A stretch of 64,000 nt of DNA from CAYPNP01 sp964412195 (GCA_964412195.1 CAYPNP010000001.1:432014-496013); one strand, 5' to 3'; shown: positions 7,355-17,520, numbered from the stretch's first letter. Notes: generated from the sequence alone by a model not told the origin. Program-made: numbers and translations.

Positions 7355-8510
7355 GCGAATCCTGACTTGGGTCCCGATCGCCCTGGCCCTGGGGGTCGCC
7401 TGGAACTGCTCCAACGCCGGGGCCAACAAGGCGCCCGCCAAGGCGGAGGCCGTCCGGCCGCCGGTGGCGGTGGACGTGGCGGTGGTCGCTCCCGCCGAGA
7501 TGGCCGAGGGGATCGACGTGGTCGGATCCCTGGCGCCGAAGTACCAGGCGGACGTGAAGTCCGAGTACACCGGCATCGTCGCCGAGGTCTACGTCACCGA
7601 GTGGGTGCGGGTCGGGCGCGGCGCCCCGCTGGCCCGGTTGGACACTCGTGAGGGCGAGGTCATCCTCCAGAAGGCCCAGGCGGCCGTGGAAATGGCCAAG
7701 GCGTCCCTGCTGCAAGCCCAGGTGGCCAGCGACCGGGCCGTGCGCGAGTACGACCGCGCCCTGAAGATGAAGGAAGTGGGCCTGGTGACCCAGCAGATGG
7801 TGGACGACGCCGCCACGGCCCGGGACGCGGCCGCGGCCCAGATCCGCGCGGCCCAGGCCCAGCAGACGGCGGCCGAAGAAGACGTCCGGCACGCCCGGAC
7901 GCGGCTGGACAAGGCCCTGATCCGCTCGCCCCTGGACGGTGTGGTCGCCATGCGCGGCGTGAACGTCGGCGACCTGGCCGGCGAGATGGGTTCCCCCAAG
8001 CTGATGTTCCAGATCGTGGACAACCGTCTGCTGGACCTCACCGTCACCGTGCCCTCGACCGAGATGGAGAAGGTCCGCCTCGGGCAGGAGCTGGTCTTCA
8101 CCACCGATGCGCTGCCGGGCAAGACCTTCACCGGCAAGGTGATGTTCATCAACCCGTCGGTCAACGAGGCCGACCGGTCCGTCAAGGTGGTGGCCGAGGT
8201 CCGCAACGTGCCGGAGGTGCTGAAGGGCGGCCTCTTCGTCAAGGGCCGCGTCATCACGGGGGAGCGCGCCTCAGTGCTCCGCGTGCCGCGGGTCGCCTTG
8301 GTGAGCTGGGACGTCAACACGAAGACCGGCTCGGTTTACGTGGCGAACCGGACTACGGCGGAGGCCCGGCAGGTCCGCACCGGGACGGCGGGGGGCGACT
8401 GGGTCGAGATCGTCTCCGGCCTGCGCCCCGGCGAGCGGGTCGTCACCCGCGGCGTCTTCAACGTCAAGGCCGGCGACCCCCTGGCCGTCGGGCAGGTGAC
8501 AGGAGAGTAA
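7347..8510 (+). CDS. RND efflux pump periplasmic adaptor (membrane-fusion protein)
   Basis: The 387-aa product has an N-terminal hydrophobic export segment, then the barrel-sandwich (lipoyl-like) half-motif (YTGIVAEVYVTEWVRVGRGA), a long alpha-helical hairpin (about 105-185, rich in Ala/Gln/Glu), the second lipoyl half (ALIRSPLDGVVAMRGVNVGD), beta-barrel and membrane-proximal domains. This is the AcrA/HlyD_D23 architecture. The protein links the inner-membrane RND pump to the TolC-like channel. A cysteine at the end of the leader (WNCSNAG) could be lipidated but does not match the lipobox well. The gene overlaps tetR by 8 bases and the pump gene follows after one base. Confidence 0.95.
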   Translation: MNKRILTWVPIALALGVAWNCSNAGANKAPAKAEAVRPPVAVDVAVVAPAEMAEGIDVVGSLAPKYQADVKSEYTGIVAEVYVTEWVRVGRGAPLARLDTREGEVILQKAQAAVEMAKASLLQAQVASDRAVREYDRALKMKEVGLVTQQMVDDAATARDAAAAQIRAAQAQQTAAEEDVRHARTRLDKALIRSPLDGVVAMRGVNVGDLAGEMGSPKLMFQIVDNRLLDLTVTVPSTEMEKVRLGQELVFTTDALPGKTFTGKVMFINPSVNEADRSVKVVAEVRNVPEVLKGGLFVKGRVITGERASVLRVPRVALVSWDVNTKTGSVYVANRTTAEARQVRTGTAGGDWVEIVSGLRPGERVVTRGVFNVKAGDPLAVGQVTGE

Positions 8511-8511
8511 G

Positions 8512-11500
8512 ATGTTCCTTTCCAACCTATCCATCAAGCGCCCGGTCTTCGCCTCGGTCATGATGCTGGCGCTGGTGACGCTGGGCATCTTCTCCTATCG
8601 CCAGCTGGCCATCGACATGTTCCCCGACGTGGAGATCCCGGTCCTGTCCATCGTGACGGTGTACCCCGGGGCCTCGCCGGAGACGGTCGAGCGCGAGGTG
8701 AGCAAGCGGATCGAGGAGGCGGTGAACCCCATCGCCGGCGTCAAGCACGTGACCTCCACCTCCCGCGAGGGGGTGTCCACGGTGGTCGTGGAGTTCCAGC
8801 TCGAAGTCAAGATCAACGAGGTCACCGAGGAGGCCCGGGCCAAGGTCAGCGCCATTCGTGGCGAGCTGCCCCAGGGGATCGAGGAGCCCATCATCCAGAA
8901 GCTGGACTTCGCCTCCGCGCCCATCGTCTCGCTGGCGGTGCGCTCGGCCACCCTCCCGCCGCGCGAGCTGACCACCCTGGTGGAGAAGAAGGTCCAGCGC
9001 CGGCTGGAGAACATCTCCGGCGTCGGCAAGGTGGACCTGGTGGGCGAGTCCAAGCGCGAGGTCGGCGTGGACATCAAGCCCGACCGCCTCGAGGCCCTCG
9101 GCATGGGCGTGGACGAGGTGGTGCTGGGCCTGCAGTCGGAGAACGTGAACACCCCCCTCGGCCGGCTCAACCGCAACGGCTCGGAGTACCCGCTTCGGAT
9201 CGCGGGCAAGCCCAAGGACGTCAGCGAGTTCAATCAGATGATCATCGGGCAGCGGGACGGCCGCCCGATTCCCCTGTCGGAGGTGGCCGACATCCGCGAC
9301 GGCATCGAGGAGCAGCGGTCGCTCGCGCTGGTCAACGGCGTGCCGGCGGTCGCCATCGACATCATGAAGCAGTCCCGGGCCAACACCGTCGGCACCGTCG
9401 ACGCCGTGAAGGCCGCGATCCAGAAGCTCCAGGCAGAGCTGCCGCCGGGCACCACCATCGAAGTGGTGCGCGACGCCTCCATCTGGATCCGGCAGTCGGT
9501 GGAGGACGTGCAGGAAACCCTGGTCCTGGGCGGTCTGCTGACGGTGCTCATCGTCTTCGTGTTCCTCAACTCCTGGCGCTCCACGGTGATCACCGGCCTG
9601 ACCCTGCCGATTTCGGTCATTTCCTCGTTCATCATCATGAACTTCATGGGCATGACCCTGAACGTCCTCACGCTCATGGCCCTCTCGCTGGCCATCGGCC
9701 TGCTCATCGACGACGCCATCGTCGTCCGGGAGAACATCGTCCGCCATCTCGAGAAGGGCCAGGGCCATTACACGGCCGCCCGCGAGGGCACCGCCGAAAT
9801 CGGCCTGGCGGTGCTGGCCACCACCTTCTCCATCGTGGCGGTGTTCGTGCCGGTGGCCTTCATGAAGGGGATCATCGGCCGGTTCTTTTTCCACTTCGGG
9901 ATCACCGTGGCCTTCGCCGTGATGGTCTCGCTCTTCGTGTCCTTCACCCTGGACCCCATGCTCTCCTCCATCTGGCACGACCCGGACATCGATCGCACGG
10001 GCCGGCGCCGGCTGCTCAACCGCATCCTGGACCGCTTCAACGACTGGTTCGATCGGACCGCCGACGGCTATCGGGCCCTGATCGGCTGGGCGCTGGACCA
10101 CCGCAAGACGGTGCTGCTCCTGGCCACGCTGGCGTTCCTCGGCGGCCTGACGGTGTTCGCCATCCTGGAGAAGAACTTCATGGAAGTGGTGGACCAGGGC
10201 GAGTTCCAGATCAAGTTCAAGACCGCCCCCAACGCCTCCCTGGACGAGACCCGCAACCGGATCGAAGCGGTCCTCGGCCAGCTCAAGCAGGTGCCGGAGG
10301 TGCGGCTGACGTACGCCACCATCGGCGCCGGAGACTGGGACACGGTGCGCGACGCCGGCGTCTACGTCAAGCTGGCCGACCGGAAGGACCGGCGGCGCGG
10401 CCAGTTCGACATCCAGCGGGACGTGCGGAACCGGCTGCTGAAGATTCCCGGCATCATCCCCTCCGTGGAGGAGGCCGGCCGCATGGACACCCGGAAGCAG
10501 CTGCTGATCAGCGTCCGGGGCGAGGAGATCGGCCAGCTCAAGGCGTACGCCGCCGCGTTGAAGCGGGACATTTACGGGATCCCGGGCATCGTCGACCTGG
10601 ACGTCACGCTCGAGCAGGACATCCCCGAGTACCGCATCATCGTGGACCGGCAGCGCGCGCTGAACTCCGGGGTGATGTCCGCCAACATCGTCCGGACCAT
10701 CGGCGCGCTGGTGGGCGGGCAGGCCGTGAGCACCTACGAGGACGAGGACGGCGACGCGGTGGACGTGCGCGTCCGGCTCCCGCTGGCGCTCCGGCAGGAC
10801 CCCGCCCAGGTGGAGAAGCTCCGCCTGGCAGTCCTCCGGCCGATGAGCCCGCCGATGCTCATCCCGATGGCCGACCTGGTCACGTACCAGATGAGCACCA
10901 CCCCCTCGGAGATCAGCCGCACGGACCTGTCGCGCGAGGTGGTGATCTCGGCCAATCTGGACCAGCTGCCCCTCGGCACCGCCGTGGAGCGGGTGTCCGA
11001 GGCGGTCTCCCGGCACCAGTTCGCGCCGGGGTACCACGTGGTGTTTTCCGGCGAGGTCGAGGAGATGGAGGAGACCAACGTTCACATGGCCGAGGCGCTC
11101 CTGCTGGCGGTGATCTTCGTCTACCTGATCCTGGCGGCTCAGTTCGAGTCGTTCATCGACCCCCTGTCCATCATGCTGTCGCTGCCGCTGTCCATCGTGG
11201 GCATGGCCGGCATGCTGCTGCTCACCGGCGACACGCTGAACATCATGTCCGAGATCGGCCTGATCATGCTGATGGGCCTGGTGACGAAGAACGCCATCCT
11301 GCTGGTGGACTTCGCCAAGGTGCTGCGCTCCAGGGGGATGACGCGCCGGGAGGCGCTCATCACCGCCGGCCGGACCCGGCTCCGGCCCATCATGATGACC
11401 ACCCTGGCGATGATCTTCGGCATGCTGCCGCTGGCGCTGGCCCTGGGGGCGGGCGGCGAAATGCGGGCGCCCATGGCCCGCGCGGTCGTCGGCGGCCTGA

Positions 11501-11655
11501 TCACTTCCACCTTCCTGACCCTGCTGGTGGTGCCGGTGGTCTACTCGGTGCTGGACGACTTCGCCGCCTGGTTCAAGCGGCTGTGGGGTGGCAAGAAAGC
11601 GGAGGAGTCTCCTGTAGAAGTGGAGGCGGAAGAGGTGCAACATGTGGAGAGTTGA
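8512..11655 (+). CDS. RND-family efflux transporter permease (AcrB/HAE1 type)
   Basis: This 1047-aa protein has the normal length and the duplicated plan of RND pumps: one transmembrane helix at the N-terminus ([20 protein letters not shown]), a large porter loop, a block of helices around residues 335-550, a second periplasmic loop and a final helix block (about 860-1020). The proton-relay region carries the charged signature [19 protein letters not shown] in the fourth helix. It uses proton motive force to expel hydrophobic substrates or drugs through the adaptor and TolC partner encoded on either side. It overlaps the TolC frame by 14 bases. Confidence 0.97.
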   Translation: MFLSNLSIKRPVFASVMMLALVTLGIFSYRQLAIDMFPDVEIPVLSIVTVYPGASPETVEREVSKRIEEAVNPIAGVKHVTSTSREGVSTVVVEFQLEVKINEVTEEARAKVSAIRGELPQGIEEPIIQKLDFASAPIVSLAVRSATLPPRELTTLVEKKVQRRLENISGVGKVDLVGESKREVGVDIKPDRLEALGMGVDEVVLGLQSENVNTPLGRLNRNGSEYPLRIAGKPKDVSEFNQMIIGQRDGRPIPLSEVADIRDGIEEQRSLALVNGVPAVAIDIMKQSRANTVGTVDAVKAAIQKLQAELPPGTTIEVVRDASIWIRQSVEDVQETLVLGGLLTVLIVFVFLNSWRSTVITGLTLPISVISSFIIMNFMGMTLNVLTLMALSLAIGLLIDDAIVVRENIVRHLEKGQGHYTAAREGTAEIGLAVLATTFSIVAVFVPVAFMKGIIGRFFFHFGITVAFAVMVSLFVSFTLDPMLSSIWHDPDIDRTGRRRLLNRILDRFNDWFDRTADGYRALIGWALDHRKTVLLLATLAFLGGLTVFAILEKNFMEVVDQGEFQIKFKTAPNASLDETRNRIEAVLGQLKQVPEVRLTYATIGAGDWDTVRDAGVYVKLADRKDRRRGQFDIQRDVRNRLLKIPGIIPSVEEAGRMDTRKQLLISVRGEEIGQLKAYAAALKRDIYGIPGIVDLDVTLEQDIPEYRIIVDRQRALNSGVMSANIVRTIGALVGGQAVSTYEDEDGDAVDVRVRLPLALRQDPAQVEKLRLAVLRPMSPPMLIPMADLVTYQMSTTPSEISRTDLSREVVISANLDQLPLGTAVERVSEAVSRHQFAPGYHVVFSGEVEEMEETNVHMAEALLLAVIFVYLILAAQFESFIDPLSIMLSLPLSIVGMAGMLLLTGDTLNIMSEIGLIMLMGLVTKNAILLVDFAKVLRSRGMTRREALITAGRTRLRPIMMTTLAMIFGMLPLALALGAGGEMRAPMARAVVGGLITSTFLTLLVVPVVYSVLDDFAAWFKRLWGGKKAEESPVEVEAEEVQHVES

Positions 11656-13138
11656 CAAGATGACCGGCGACCGGCGACCGGTGACGGCCGATTGCGGATT
11701 GCGGATTGCGGATTGCGGATTGAAATCGACGGAATTCGGACTTCGGACATCGGATATCGGTTCCGTTCGGAAAGGCCGAGGTCCGAGATCCGAAGTCCGA
11801 TGTCCGTATGGCCTCCGCGCCGTTTCGCCGTTTTGCCGTTTCGCCGTTTCCCTCCTGTTGGTGGTGGTTTTGGCGGGCATCGCGATGGCCCAGGAACCGG
11901 CGGCGCCCCGCGTGCTGACGCTGGCCGAGGCGCTCCAGATCGCCGCCGAGCAGAACAAGGACATCCAGAAGGCGAAGGAGTTCAAGGTCCGGGTGATGGG
12001 CCGGTATTACGAGGAGCGCGCCGCCGCGCTGCCTCAGGTCACGGGCGTGGCGGGCGCCGCCAACAGCGGCGACCAGAGCCAGAAGGCCTTCGGCGGCGGA
12101 TTCTTCCCCAATTTCCCGATCTCCAGCACCCTCTACAACGCCGAGGTGGGCGTCAACCAGGTGCTCTTCACCTGGGGCCAGGTCGGGGCGGCGATCCGGG
12201 CGGCCAAGGAAGGGCTGGCCGACGCCGATGACCAGATTCGGGTCTACCAGCAGGCGGTGGCCCGCGACGTCACCGCCGCGTTCTACGATGTCCTGCTGGC
12301 CAAGGAGTTCAACGCCGTGGCCCGCCAGAACCTGGAGCAGAAGTCGCGGCACCTCGAGGAGGCCAAGCGGAAGTTCGACTCCGGGACCGCCACCGACTTC
12401 GACGTCCTGGCGGCGCAGGTCACCGTCGAGAACGCGCAGCCGGAGGTCCTCCGCACCGAAAACGCCATCCTCAACACCCAGGAACGGCTGCGCTTCCTGC
12501 TGAGCCTCGACGGCCCGGTGGACGTCCGCGGGAGCCTGGACGCCCCGGTGGGGAGCTACCCCCGCTACGAGGACGAGCTAGCCATCGCGCTCCAGAGCCG
12601 GCCCGACCTCTGGGAGGTGGGGCACCGGATCGGCATCTCCAGGGAGGTGGTCAAGATCGCCGCGGCCGGCAACAAGCCGCGGCTGGACTTCCGCAGCGGC
12701 ATGGGTTGGCGCTGGCTGGGCATCGGCGGCGACAGTGCCGACGGCCTGGCCTGGACCGCCGGGGTGTACATGACCTTCCCGGCGTATGACGGCGGCCGGA
12801 CCAAGGGCCGCCTGATCCAGGCCAAGAGCGACGTGTCGTCCCTGGAGATCGAGAAGTCGAAGCTGGCCGACTCAATCTCGCTCCAGGTCCGCGAGGCGGT
12901 GGACGCGGTGCGGACCGCTGGGGAGATCGTCCAGGCCATGTCCGGCACCGTGACCCAGGCGGAGCGCCTGGTCTTCATGGCGGAGAAGGGCTTCGAGTAC
13001 GGCGTGAAGACGCGCCTGGACGTGGACGACGCCCAGCAGAACCTGAACGAGGCAAGGGTGGCGCTGTCCCGGGCCAAGCACGACTACCTGGTGGCGCGGG
13101 TCACGCTGGAGTGGGTCACCGGCCGGATCACCCCGTAG
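11642..13138 (+). CDS. TolC-family outer membrane efflux protein with a repeat-encoded N-terminal extension
   Basis: The 498-aa frame contains two outer membrane efflux protein repeats (about 90-270 and 300-490) and forms the exit duct of this RND operon. A recognisable signal peptide (FAVSLLLVVVLAGIAMAQ) appears only near residue 70. The preceding residues are translated from interspersed repeats (RIADCG, TSD, SEVR and similar). The only in-frame ATG codons before the signal peptide are 11642 and 11660, so either the leader really is this long or translation starts at a non-ATG codon. The first gives a 14-base overlap with the pump gene, consistent with coupling. Confidence 0.92.
   Translation: MWRVDKMTGDRRPVTADCGLRIADCGLKSTEFGLRTSDIGSVRKGRGPRSEVRCPYGLRAVSPFCRFAVSLLLVVVLAGIAMAQEPAAPRVLTLAEALQIAAEQNKDIQKAKEFKVRVMGRYYEERAAALPQVTGVAGAANSGDQSQKAFGGGFFPNFPISSTLYNAEVGVNQVLFTWGQVGAAIRAAKEGLADADDQIRVYQQAVARDVTAAFYDVLLAKEFNAVARQNLEQKSRHLEEAKRKFDSGTATDFDVLAAQVTVENAQPEVLRTENAILNTQERLRFLLSLDGPVDVRGSLDAPVGSYPRYEDELAIALQSRPDLWEVGHRIGISREVVKIAAAGNKPRLDFRSGMGWRWLGIGGDSADGLAWTAGVYMTFPAYDGGRTKGRLIQAKSDVSSLEIEKSKLADSISLQVREAVDAVRTAGEIVQAMSGTVTQAERLVFMAEKGFEYGVKTRLDVDDAQQNLNEARVALSRAKHDYLVARVTLEWVTGRITP
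11661..11860. repeat. Composite short-word repeat inside the TolC 5' region
   Basis: Four word families lie end to end: ACCGGCG/ACCGGTG (11661-11688), ATTGCGG (11690-11721), inverted CGGACTTCGGACATCGG and its complement (about 11729-11805), and TTTCGCCGTTTTGCCG (about 11818-11855). All are in approximate tandem copies of 7-10 bases, and all are read in frame as the start of the TolC protein. Confidence 0.75.
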
Positions 13139-13142
13139 ACAT

Positions 13143-13336
13143 CCACCGCAAAGGCGCAAAGAACGCAAAGGCAATCCGAACGCTGAACATCCAACGTCGA
13201 ACGCTGAACTCTGAACGGGAAACGCAGATAGAATCAGAAACAATAGAATTGATTTGGATTGGGTTTCAGCGTTCGGCGGTCAGCGTTCGATGTTCAACGT
13301 TGGATTGCTCTGTGATCTCTGTGCCTCTGTGGCGTG
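13143..13336. repeat. Nested inverted short-word element between convergent tolC-like and lpxK genes
   Basis: The left half holds CGCAAAG words (13145-13171) and GAACGCTGAAC/GAACATC words (13177-13225). The right half holds the complementary TTCAGCG/TTCGATG words (13262-13307) and CTCTGTG words (13307-13336). The halves can fold into one long imperfect hairpin. The last 57 bases of lpxK lie in the right half. Confidence 0.75.
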
Positions 13337-14392
13337 GATCCGGTTGAGGAGGAGGGGGAGGAGGCCGGGCTGGTGGAGCCGCAGCTCGATCTCCAACGCC
13401 CGGAGGGGGACGTCCAGCTTCAGCTCCTGCATTTTCACCAGGTCCTTTTCGGTGGCCACAACCATCTCGGCGCCCGCCGCCCGGCAGGCGGCGGCGATCC
13501 GCAGCGCCTCCTCATCTCCGAAGGTCTGATGGTCGGCGAAGGCGATCCGGTCGGCCACCTCAAGGCCTGCTCCCTCCAGCATCCGGAAGAACTGTTCCGG
13601 CCGGGCGATGCCGGCGCAGGCCACCACGCGGCGGCCGGAGAATTCGGCCAATGTGCCGGCCGGCGTCCCGTCGGCCTGCAACAGGCGTGTGGGCGCAAAC
13701 TCCGAAGTGAAGACGGGGATGCCGCCCGCGCGCCGGCGGACCTCCTCCGCCACGGGGCCGCCGCCGGTCTCGCGGAAGCGGGTCAGCAGAACGGCGTCGG
13801 CGCGGGCCAGCGCCTTGGGGGGTTCACGGAGCGGCCCCGACGGCAGGACCCGTCCGTTGCCGAAGGGGGCGGCGCCGTCCAGCAGGAGCAGGTTGAAATC
13901 GCGGTGCAGGGCCAGGTGCTGGAAGCCGTCGTCCAGCAGGAACACGTCGGCGGCCAGGTTCTTCTCCGCCCAGCGGCCGGCCCGCGCCCGTTCGGGGTGG
14001 CACAGGACGGGCACGCCGGGCAGCTTCCAGGCCAGCCAGTACGGCTCGTCCCCGGCCCAGCGGGGGCCGAGGTGGATCTTCACGCCGTCGGACACCAGCA
14101 GCACCCGATCCTTCGTGTAACCCGCCGGCTTCTCGCCGCCGTAGCCGCGGCTCAGGATGGCCGGGGTCAAGCCGGCCGCGATCAGCTCCCGGGCCAGCCA
14201 GGCGGTGACCGGCGTCTTTCCCGTGCCGCCGACGGTCAGGTTGCCCACCGACACCACCGGGCGGGAAAGTCGCTCCACTCGGCGCGAGCCGGCCCGGTAG
14301 AGCGCGGCCCGGAGGACGGACGCGCCGCGGTAGAGCGCCGCCAGTGGGCGGGCCGCCAGCGACCAGAGCAGCGGGGGATCGAAGGGGTTCAT
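13280..14392 (-). CDS. lpxK: Tetraacyldisaccharide 4'-kinase (lipid A synthesis)
   Basis: LpxK phosphorylates the 4' position of the lipid A disaccharide at the inner membrane. The 370-aa product has the N-terminal membrane-associated segment, the P-loop VGNLTVGGTGKTP (from residue 49) and the family motifs ILSRGYGG and VFLLDDGFQH. ATG 14392 overlaps the stop of waaA (ATGA), so the two genes are coupled and form a lipid A/Kdo unit. The last 18 or so residues (ending THNPTLNIER-like) are encoded by an interspersed repeat and are not part of the enzyme, indicating that repeat insertion replaced the original end of the gene. Confidence 0.95.
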   Translation of the reverse strand: MNPFDPPLLWSLAARPLAALYRGASVLRAALYRAGSRRVERLSRPVVSVGNLTVGGTGKTPVTAWLARELIAAGLTPAILSRGYGGEKPAGYTKDRVLLVSDGVKIHLGPRWAGDEPYWLAWKLPGVPVLCHPERARAGRWAEKNLAADVFLLDDGFQHLALHRDFNLLLLDGAAPFGNGRVLPSGPLREPPKALARADAVLLTRFRETGGGPVAEEVRRRAGGIPVFTSEFAPTRLLQADGTPAGTLAEFSGRRVVACAGIARPEQFFRMLEGAGLEVADRIAFADHQTFGDEEALRIAAACRAAGAEMVVATEKDLVKMQELKLDVPLRALEIELRLHQPGLLPLLLNRIHATEAQRSQSNPTLNIER

Positions 14393-15717
14393 CGCGGCGC
14401 CTCCGCTGCGGGGCCAGGTGCCGTGGCCGGCGCCGGGCCGAAGATGCGGTCGGCGTTCCGGACGGTGGCGCCCTGCCGGGAGACAAGCAGTTCCGCGGCG
14501 CGGGCGCCGGTTTCCTCCCGTTCGGCGGGATGTTCCAGCAGCCGCTCCAGGAGGGCTTCGAACTCCGCTGCGGCCCGGGCCTGGAGCAGCGCCCCGGCGC
14601 CGAGGAACAGGTCGGCGATCTCGCGGAAGTTCTCCATGGACGGACCGACCAGGATCGCCCGGCCCGCGGACGCCGGTTCCAGGATGTTGTGCCCGCCGGT
14701 GGGCACCAGGGTCCCGCCGATGAAGACGGCGCAGGCCAGCGGGTAGAGCGAGGCCAGCTCGCCGAGGGTGTCCAGGATGACGACCTCCACCGCTCCGGCC
14801 GGTGTCTCCTGCCCCAGGCGGGAGCGGCGGAACATCGCCAGGCCGCGCCCGGCGAAAACCTCGGCGGCCTTCGCGAACCGTTCGGGGTGGCGCGGCGCCA
14901 CCAGGAGCCGCAGGTCCGGATGCCGGGGGCGCAGGCGGGTGAAAACGTCCGCCAGGATCTCCTCCTCCCCCTCCATGGTGCTGCCGCACAGGAGCACCCG
15001 GGGAGCCGGTGCCCCCCAGAGGGCCGTGATCGCCTCCGCCAGCGCGTCGTTCGGGTGAATGTGGCGTACGGCGTCGAATTTCATGTTGCCGGTCACGGTC
15101 ACCCGGTCCGGGGGGGCGCCCATCCGGCGGATCCGGCCGGCGTCCTCCTCCGACTGCATCAGGAAACGTTCCGGCAGGGCCAGGAAGGGGCGGAGCAGGG
15201 GGCGGACCCGCAGGTAGCGTGGCAGCGAGCGGTCGGAGATCCGGCCGTTGACCACGCTGACGGGCACGCCCTCCCGGTGGGCCCGGGCGAGCAGGGAGGG
15301 CCACAGCTCGGTTTCGGCGATGAGCAGCTGGCGGGGGCGGATCCGGCGCAGGACGCGGCCGACCGGCCAGTACAGGTCGAACGGGCAGTAGAAGAGCCGC
15401 ACGCGGTCCCGAAAGGTCCGGGCGGCGGTGGCCTGGCCCGTGGGCGTGACGGTGGAGAAGTAGATGACGGCGCCGGGGACGCGGCGGAGGATCTCCTCCA
15501 CCAGCGGGGCCATCACGAGCACCTCGCCGACGCTGACGGCGTGGAGCCACAGCGGCGTAGATCCCTGCGGCGGGGCCGGCGGGAGGCGCAGGCCCAGCCG
15601 CGGGGCCAGGGGTGCGGAGCCCCGGCCGGTGGCCAGGCGGCGGAGCAGGAAATACGCCGCCCCGAAGGGGAGGAGCAGCCCCAGGGCCAGGTTGTAGAAC
15701 AGGAGGATCAGCCGCAT
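14389..15717 (-). CDS. waaA: 3-deoxy-D-manno-octulosonic acid (Kdo) transferase
   Basis: WaaA adds Kdo to lipid A precursors. The 442-aa product starts at ATG 15717 with a membrane anchor (MRLILLFYNLALGLLLPFG) and carries the glycosyltransferase-N Kdo domain (WLHAVSVGEV; ETELWP) and the C-terminal nucleotide-sugar region with GGTLVPTGGHNILEPA. The upstream in-frame extension to 15801 is unsupported. A TACAAT box (15725-15730) lies seven bases before the ATG and there is no ribosome binding site, so a leaderless transcript is possible. It is the first gene of the waaA-lpxK pair. Confidence 0.95.
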   Translation of the reverse strand: MRLILLFYNLALGLLLPFGAAYFLLRRLATGRGSAPLAPRLGLRLPPAPPQGSTPLWLHAVSVGEVLVMAPLVEEILRRVPGAVIYFSTVTPTGQATAARTFRDRVRLFYCPFDLYWPVGRVLRRIRPRQLLIAETELWPSLLARAHREGVPVSVVNGRISDRSLPRYLRVRPLLRPFLALPERFLMQSEEDAGRIRRMGAPPDRVTVTGNMKFDAVRHIHPNDALAEAITALWGAPAPRVLLCGSTMEGEEEILADVFTRLRPRHPDLRLLVAPRHPERFAKAAEVFAGRGLAMFRRSRLGQETPAGAVEVVILDTLGELASLYPLACAVFIGGTLVPTGGHNILEPASAGRAILVGPSMENFREIADLFLGAGALLQARAAAEFEALLERLLEHPAEREETGARAAELLVSRQGATVRNADRIFGPAPATAPGPAAEAPR

Positions 15718-15836
15718 GCCGGTGATTGTACACGATCCGGTTCGGAATGGGATACCCGTATTCCGGATTCCGAACCCGGTGCCGACTCCCGGCCATCCCA
15801 TTCAGCCGCCTGTCCCGCCGCGGGGAAGGAGGTAGA

Positions 15837-16256
15837 ATGAAAAGTGGGATTCCGCCCCCGAAGCCGTCCAATCGGCCGCCGCTGACCCTTTTCTACGACG
15901 GGGAGTGTGCCCTCTGCCGAGCCTCCATCCGTTTCTTGGTCCGGCATGTTCCGGAGGGCGAAGTGCGCCCGGTGCCCATCGGCTCGGACGAGGCGATCAG
16001 GCTGACGGCAGGGATTCCCGTCCCCGCTCCCTGGCCGGACTCGATCGTGGTGCTGGACCGGGGCGCCATCCACTTTTTCACCGGCGCTCTTCTGCGCGTC
16101 GTCCGGCGGATGCGCTTCCCCTGGCGGTTGCTGGGCCTCCTGGCGCCGGTTCCGGCGACCCTGCGCGATGCTGCCTACCGCTGGGTCGCCCGGCACCGCC
16201 GCTGCGTGATCACTTCCCGCCGGGGCCCCCGGGACGCGGAGTCCCTCCGGACGTAA
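15837..16256 (+). CDS. DCC-family (DUF393) thiol-disulfide oxidoreductase-like protein
   Basis: The 139-aa product contains the family signature LFYDGECALCRASIRFL (residues about 19-35), with a CALC active-site pair, followed by a Trp/Pro-rich hydrophobic C-terminal half. DCC proteins have a thioredoxin-like fold; their substrates are mostly unknown. ATG 15837 follows GGAAGGAGGT. The gene diverges from waaA and stands alone. Confidence 0.9.
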   Translation: MKSGIPPPKPSNRPPLTLFYDGECALCRASIRFLVRHVPEGEVRPVPIGSDEAIRLTAGIPVPAPWPDSIVVLDRGAIHFFTGALLRVVRRMRFPWRLLGLLAPVPATLRDAAYRWVARHRRCVITSRRGPRDAESLRT

Positions 16257-16402
16257 GCAGGCCACTCCAGCCGCCGCTCCGGGGTATGGCCGGCCGAACG
16301 GGCAGCCATCAGAACACTTCGAGATCGTTTGACAGGAATCCCGCTCCTCCCCGCGGGAGCACCGGCCCGCCGGCGGGGTGCGCCTCCAAGGGGAGAAAAC
16401 AA

Positions 16403-16431
16403 TTGAAAAGCGCGCCAGGATTTGATAGTAA
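16403..16431 (+). promoter_or_regulatory. Possible fabH promoter
   Basis: TTGAAA at 16403-16408 and TAGTAA at 16426-16431 are separated by 17 bases within an A+T-rich patch ahead of fabH. Confidence 0.4.
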
Positions 16432-16465
16432 TTAAATTTTACGATCCAATAGTAAGAAAGGCGGT

Positions 16466-17467
16466 ATGATCGTGAGCGAGAGAAAAGTCAAAATCAGCGC
16501 CATCGAGATGTTCGTGCCCGAGCGCCGGCTGACCAACCAGGACCTCGAGAAGATGGTGAATACGACCAACGACTGGATCCTCGAGCGCACGGGGATCCAC
16601 AACCGTTACATCGTCGAGAAAGGCCAGGCGGCGTCGGACCTGGGCGCCGGCGCCATCCGGAAGCTCTGCGCCAAACGCGGCATCGAGCCGGCCGACATCG
16701 ACATGATCGTGGTGCCGACGGTCACGCCCGACATGTTCTTCCCCTCCACGGCGTGCGTGATCCAGGAAAAGATCGGCGCCAAGAAAGCGTGGGGCTTCGA
16801 CCTCCTGGGCGCCTGTTCCGGCTTCATCTTCGCCCTGTCCGTCGCCGAGAAGTATGTGCGGACTGGCCTCCACGACAAGGTGGTGGTGGTGGGGGCGGAG
16901 GTCATGTCCTCCATCATCGACTACACCGACCGGGCCACCTGTGTCCTGTTCGGCGACGCGGCCGGGGCGGCCCTGCTGGAGCCAGCGGCAGACGACGAGG
17001 TGGGCCTCGTCGATTTCCTCACCCGCTGCGACGGAGCCGGCGGCAAGTATCTCTACATGCCCGGCGGCGGCAGCCTGAATCCCCCCTCCCACGAGACGGT
17101 GGACAAGAAGATGCATTACGTCCACCAGGAGGGCCGGCAGGTGTTCAAGTTCGCCGTGACCGAAATGGCGGCCATCTCCGAGGAAATCCTCAAGAAGCAC
17201 AACATGACGGCGGATCAGCTCAAGCTGTACGTGCCCCACCAGGCCAACATGCGCATCATCTCCGCCTGCGCCGAGCGTCTCGGCCTGCGGGACGACCAGG
17301 TCATCGTGAACATCGACCGCTACGGCAACACGACCTCGGCCACCATCCCGATCTGCCTGTACGAGGCCAGCCAGGAAGGCCGCATCCGGAAGGGCGACTA
17401 CATCGTCCTGGCCAGTTTCGGCGCCGGCTTCACCTGGGGCAGCTCCCTGCTGCGCTGGGAGATCTGA
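16466..17467 (+). CDS. fabH: 3-oxoacyl-[acyl-carrier-protein] synthase III
   Basis: FabH condenses acetyl-CoA with malonyl-ACP to start fatty acid synthesis. The 333-aa thiolase-fold protein carries all three catalytic residues: Cys117 in LLGACSGF, His258 in YVPHQANMR and Asn288 in YGNTTSATIP. The substrate loop and C-terminal GAGFTWGS motif are intact. It is monocistronic, between an upstream A+T-rich promoter and a terminator 54 bases downstream. In lineages with several FabH homologues, some act in other pathways; the full set of motifs favours the housekeeping role here. Confidence 0.95.
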   Translation: MIVSERKVKISAIEMFVPERRLTNQDLEKMVNTTNDWILERTGIHNRYIVEKGQAASDLGAGAIRKLCAKRGIEPADIDMIVVPTVTPDMFFPSTACVIQEKIGAKKAWGFDLLGACSGFIFALSVAEKYVRTGLHDKVVVVGAEVMSSIIDYTDRATCVLFGDAAGAALLEPAADDEVGLVDFLTRCDGAGGKYLYMPGGGSLNPPSHETVDKKMHYVHQEGRQVFKFAVTEMAAISEEILKKHNMTADQLKLYVPHQANMRIISACAERLGLRDDQVIVNIDRYGNTTSATIPICLYEASQEGRIRKGDYIVLASFGAGFTWGSSLLRWEI

Positions 17468-17520
17468 TCGGGCGGACCCGACGGTCCCGGATCCAGCCTC
17501 AGCTCCCTAGATTCCAATCT

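Noticed and set aside
8527..11985. 1152-codon leftward open frame antisense to the RND pump gene
   Set aside because: It is a high-GC shadow of a clear RND gene, with His/Gln/Asp/Arg/Gly-rich low-complexity translation and no domain or ribosome binding site.
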